This document shows positions 12,945-14,809 of a DNA stretch of 14,809 nt, piece after piece. The stretch is taken from contig JBBITL010000091.1 of assembly GCA_037440765.1 (NCBI GenBank), forward strand, positions 1-14,809, read 5' to 3'. The DNA is from DTKY01 sp037440765 (lineage in GTDB: Bacteria > Acidobacteriota > Terriglobia > Bryobacterales > Bryobacteraceae). Both the position numbers and the translations under genes were made by a program. The notes below the pieces were generated by a model, which was not told where the DNA came from, did not search any database, and saw nothing but the letters and a program-made list of their open reading frames with translations. The number at the start of each line of letters is the position of its first letter. Within the stretch, counting starts at the first letter, position 1.

Positions 12945-13564
12945 TGAACGCCCCCGGATGCTGGAAATGCGGCGAGCAGCAGCACGAGTCCCTGTTCTGC
13001 AAGTTCTGCAACACGCTGCAGCCTCCGGCCACCGACTACTATCGCTTCCTTGATGTCGAGCGCAAGCTCAACATCAACCTTCCCGCGCTCCAGGAGCGCT
13101 ACTACCGTCTCAGCCGCATGGTGCATCCGGACCGCTTCCTGAGCGGCACGCCGAACGAGAGGCGGTTCTCGCTGGACGCCACTGCGATTCTCAATGACGC
13201 ATACCGGACGTTGCGCGACCCGGTCGCGCGCGCCGAGTATTTCCTCAGGGAGGAAGGGGTTGAAGCGGCCGGCGGTAAGAGCAAGCGCGTGCCTCCGGAG
13301 CTGCTCGAAGAGGTTTTCGAAGTGAACTCAGCCCTGGAGGAGTTGCGCGGCGGCAGCGCGGCAGTGCGGGAGGAACTGAAAGCCGCACTGGACCGGTTGA
13401 TCGAGAGCCGCGGCAAGATCGACGCGGAGCTTGCCGCCCTGTTCGCCGAATACGACAGTGGCCGCCAGCGTGAGACCCTCTTGAAGGTCCGCGACCTGCT
13501 GGACCGGCGCAGCTTCATATCCAACCTGGCCGGAGAGGTGGAGGAAGGATTGGAAGCCCACTGA
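12944..13564 (+). CDS. hscB: HscB co-chaperone with N-terminal zinc-ribbon-like domain
   Basis: J-domain protein that brings IscU to HscA and stimulates its ATPase, helping release the cluster. Residues 1-25 hold CWKCG (C6, C9) and FCKFC (C19, C22), a likely zinc-binding pair of knuckles. The J domain follows, about residues 31-100, with DYYRFLDVERKLNI, the essential HPD at 61-63 (RMVHPDRF) and ILNDAYRTLRDPVARAEYFL. The C-terminal three-helix domain (about 115-200) that grips IscU begins at PPELLEEVFEVNSALEE. E. coli HscB has about 171 aa and no cysteine domain; this protein has 206 aa, and the extra N-terminus resembles human HSC20, which has CWNCG and CPQC before its J domain. The ATG overlaps the iscA stop by 1 nt. 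The cysteine domain is in the same frame and needed for the overlap, so the start is credible. Confidence 0.93.
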   Translation: MNAPGCWKCGEQQHESLFCKFCNTLQPPATDYYRFLDVERKLNINLPALQERYYRLSRMVHPDRFLSGTPNERRFSLDATAILNDAYRTLRDPVARAEYFLREEGVEAAGGKSKRVPPELLEEVFEVNSALEELRGGSAAVREELKAALDRLIESRGKIDAELAALFAEYDSGRQRETLLKVRDLLDRRSFISNLAGEVEEGLEAH

Positions 13565-14809
13565 TGTCTGACCTGCTGCAAATCGACTTCGGCGCGGTCC
13601 GGGAGCCCCGTATCATCGGCATCGACCTGGGCACCACCAACAGCCTGGCTGCGTTCATGGACCTGACCGGACCGGCCATCATTCCCGGCGCCGACGGCGC
13701 CAGTCTGGTTCCGAGCGTGGTGTCCCGCGGCCAGGCGGGCGAGGTCGTGGTGGGCAGCCGCGCGCGCGACCTGCTGGTCACCTCGCCCGAGCGCACGGTC
13801 TACTCGGTGAAGCGCCTGATGGGAAGGGGCGTGGCCGACGTTCAGGACGAGCTGCGGCTGTTCCCGTTCCGGGTCACCGGCGACAGCGAGTCGGTGATCA
13901 ACCTGGAGGTGGGCGGGAAGGCCTTCACTCCGCCCGAGATCTCCGCGCTGATCCTGCGGCAGCTCAAACTGAACGCGGAGGCGTACCTGGGTGAGGCCGT
14001 ACCCCGCGCCGTCATCACCGTGCCGGCCTACTTCAACGATGCGCAGCGGCAGGCGACGCGCGACGCCGGCCGGATCGCCGGGCTCGAGGTCGTGCGGCTG
14101 GTGAACGAGCCGACGGCGGCGGCGCTGGCCTACGGCCTGGACAAGCGCAGGCAGGGCGTAGTGGCCGTCTACGATCTGGGCGGCGGCACCTTCGACATCT
14201 CCATCCTGCGCATACACGACGGCATCTTCGAGGTGCTGGCGACCAACGGCGACACTCACCTGGGCGGCGACGACATCGACAACCGGCTCCTGCGGGTCGC
14301 GCTCGAAGATATTCAATCGGAGTGGGGCGAGGACATTTCGGCCGACGCCCGGGCCGTTCAACTGCTGCGCCGCGCCGTTATCGAGGCCAAGGAACGGCTC
14401 TCCTTCGAGCCGGTGGCGGCGGTGGAACTGGACTGGAGCGGCAGGCAGTACCGGCGCGAACTGGGGCGCGAGCTGCTCGAGAAGCTGATCGCGGACATCG
14501 TGGACCGGACGCTCGCCCCGTGCCGGACCTGCATCCGCGATGCCGGGGTCAAGGTCGAGGAGATCGACGAAGTTGTGCTGGTGGGTGGAAGCACCCGTAT
14601 CCCGATGGTTCGCCGCGCGGTGGAAGCGCTGTTCCGCGCCAGGCCGCACACCGGACTGAACCCCGAGGAGGTCGTGGCGCTGGGGGCGGCGGTGCAGGCC
14701 GGAATCCTCTCCGGCAACGTGGAGAACCAGTTGCTCCTGGACGTGACGCCGCTCTCGCTCGGCATCGAACTGATGGGCGGCGGCGTCACCCGGCTCATTC
14801 ACCGGAACT
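13564..14809 (+). CDS. hscA: Hsp70 chaperone for Fe-S assembly (5' part, runs off the right edge)
   Basis: The frame is open for 415 codons without a stop and continues past the edge, so the peptide-binding domain is almost all missing. The nucleotide-binding domain is complete: phosphate 1 IIGIDLGTTNS (17-27), conserved VNEPTAAALAYGLD (180-193), phosphate 2 VYDLGGGTFDIS (202-213) and adenosine VVLVGGSTRIP (338-348). The linker appears as NQLLLDVTPLSLGIE. A DnaK-like N-terminus would start directly at the first strand; here about 16 residues precede it, as in HscA proteins. Together with position after hscB and the LPPVK motif in IscU, this points to HscA, although a DnaK paralogue cannot be excluded from half a protein. 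It overlaps hscB by 1 nt. A ferredoxin gene, usual next, would lie outside the window. Confidence 0.92.
   Translation, partial: MSDLLQIDFGAVREPRIIGIDLGTTNSLAAFMDLTGPAIIPGADGASLVPSVVSRGQAGEVVVGSRARDLLVTSPERTVYSVKRLMGRGVADVQDELRLFPFRVTGDSESVINLEVGGKAFTPPEISALILRQLKLNAEAYLGEAVPRAVITVPAYFNDAQRQATRDAGRIAGLEVVRLVNEPTAAALAYGLDKRRQGVVAVYDLGGGTFDISILRIHDGIFEVLATNGDTHLGGDDIDNRLLRVALEDIQSEWGEDISADARAVQLLRRAVIEAKERLSFEPVAAVELDWSGRQYRRELGRELLEKLIADIVDRTLAPCRTCIRDAGVKVEEIDEVVLVGGSTRIPMVRRAVEALFRARPHTGLNPEEVVALGAAVQAGILSGNVENQLLLDVTPLSLGIELMGGGVTRLIHRN

Noticed and set aside
13102..14802. 566-aa minus-strand frame
   Set aside because: Antisense shadow of hscA and hscB, both of which have full sets of family motifs.

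Overview
The window is GC-rich chromosomal DNA, almost fully coding, from a diderm bacterium. A LolC/E-type lipoprotein-release permease and a signal-peptide-bearing beta-barrel-like protein indicate an outer membrane. Gene content and protein style (LytS-like and GAF kinases, ISC iron-sulfur operon, Alg5-like glycosyltransferase) would suit Acidobacteriota, but that placement is my inference. I see no tRNA, rRNA, CRISPR array, insertion sequence or prophage gene, and no gap over 300 bases without a gene.

Region 1 (18-4805, minus strand) is a signalling cluster. In transcription order it holds a membrane LytS-like histidine kinase, a GGDEF diguanylate cyclase with an intact inhibitory site, a soluble GAF sensor kinase of the HisKA_3 class and a NarL/LuxR response regulator. 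The last two are a classic kinase-regulator pair. No LytTR regulator for the LytS-like kinase lies in the window.

Region 2 (4806-9824) holds housekeeping and envelope genes. ribA (GTP cyclohydrolase II) and a short FmdB-type zinc ribbon run on the plus strand and converge on a minus-strand Alg5-like glycosyltransferase. A dyad holding both stop codons separates them. The glycosyltransferase and lysS diverge from one palindromic -10 box. lysS overlaps a LolC/E permease, which is followed by a small exported beta-barrel candidate.

Region 3 (9926-10463) is a two-gene type II toxin-antitoxin module, RelE/ParE toxin first and Phd/YefM antitoxin second, with a 4-nt overlap.

Region 4 (10489 to the right edge) is an ISC operon, iscR-iscS-iscU-iscA-hscB-hscA, with junctions of 0 to 4 nt. 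IscS supplies sulfur from cysteine, IscU is the scaffold, HscB/HscA act on the IscU LPPVK motif, IscA is an A-type carrier and IscR is the Fe-S-sensing repressor. A perfect 25-bp dyad just before iscR has the layout of an enterobacterial type 1 IscR site, so autoregulation is likely. HscB has an N-terminal four-cysteine domain like that of eukaryotic HSC20. hscA runs off the right edge.

The most notable signals are regulatory: the IscR-like operator, the shared lysS/glycosyltransferase -10 box, -10-like boxes 5-6 nt before start codons that lack Shine-Dalgarno sequences (possible leaderless mRNAs), and a terminator-like hairpin plus T7 run at the start of iscS.
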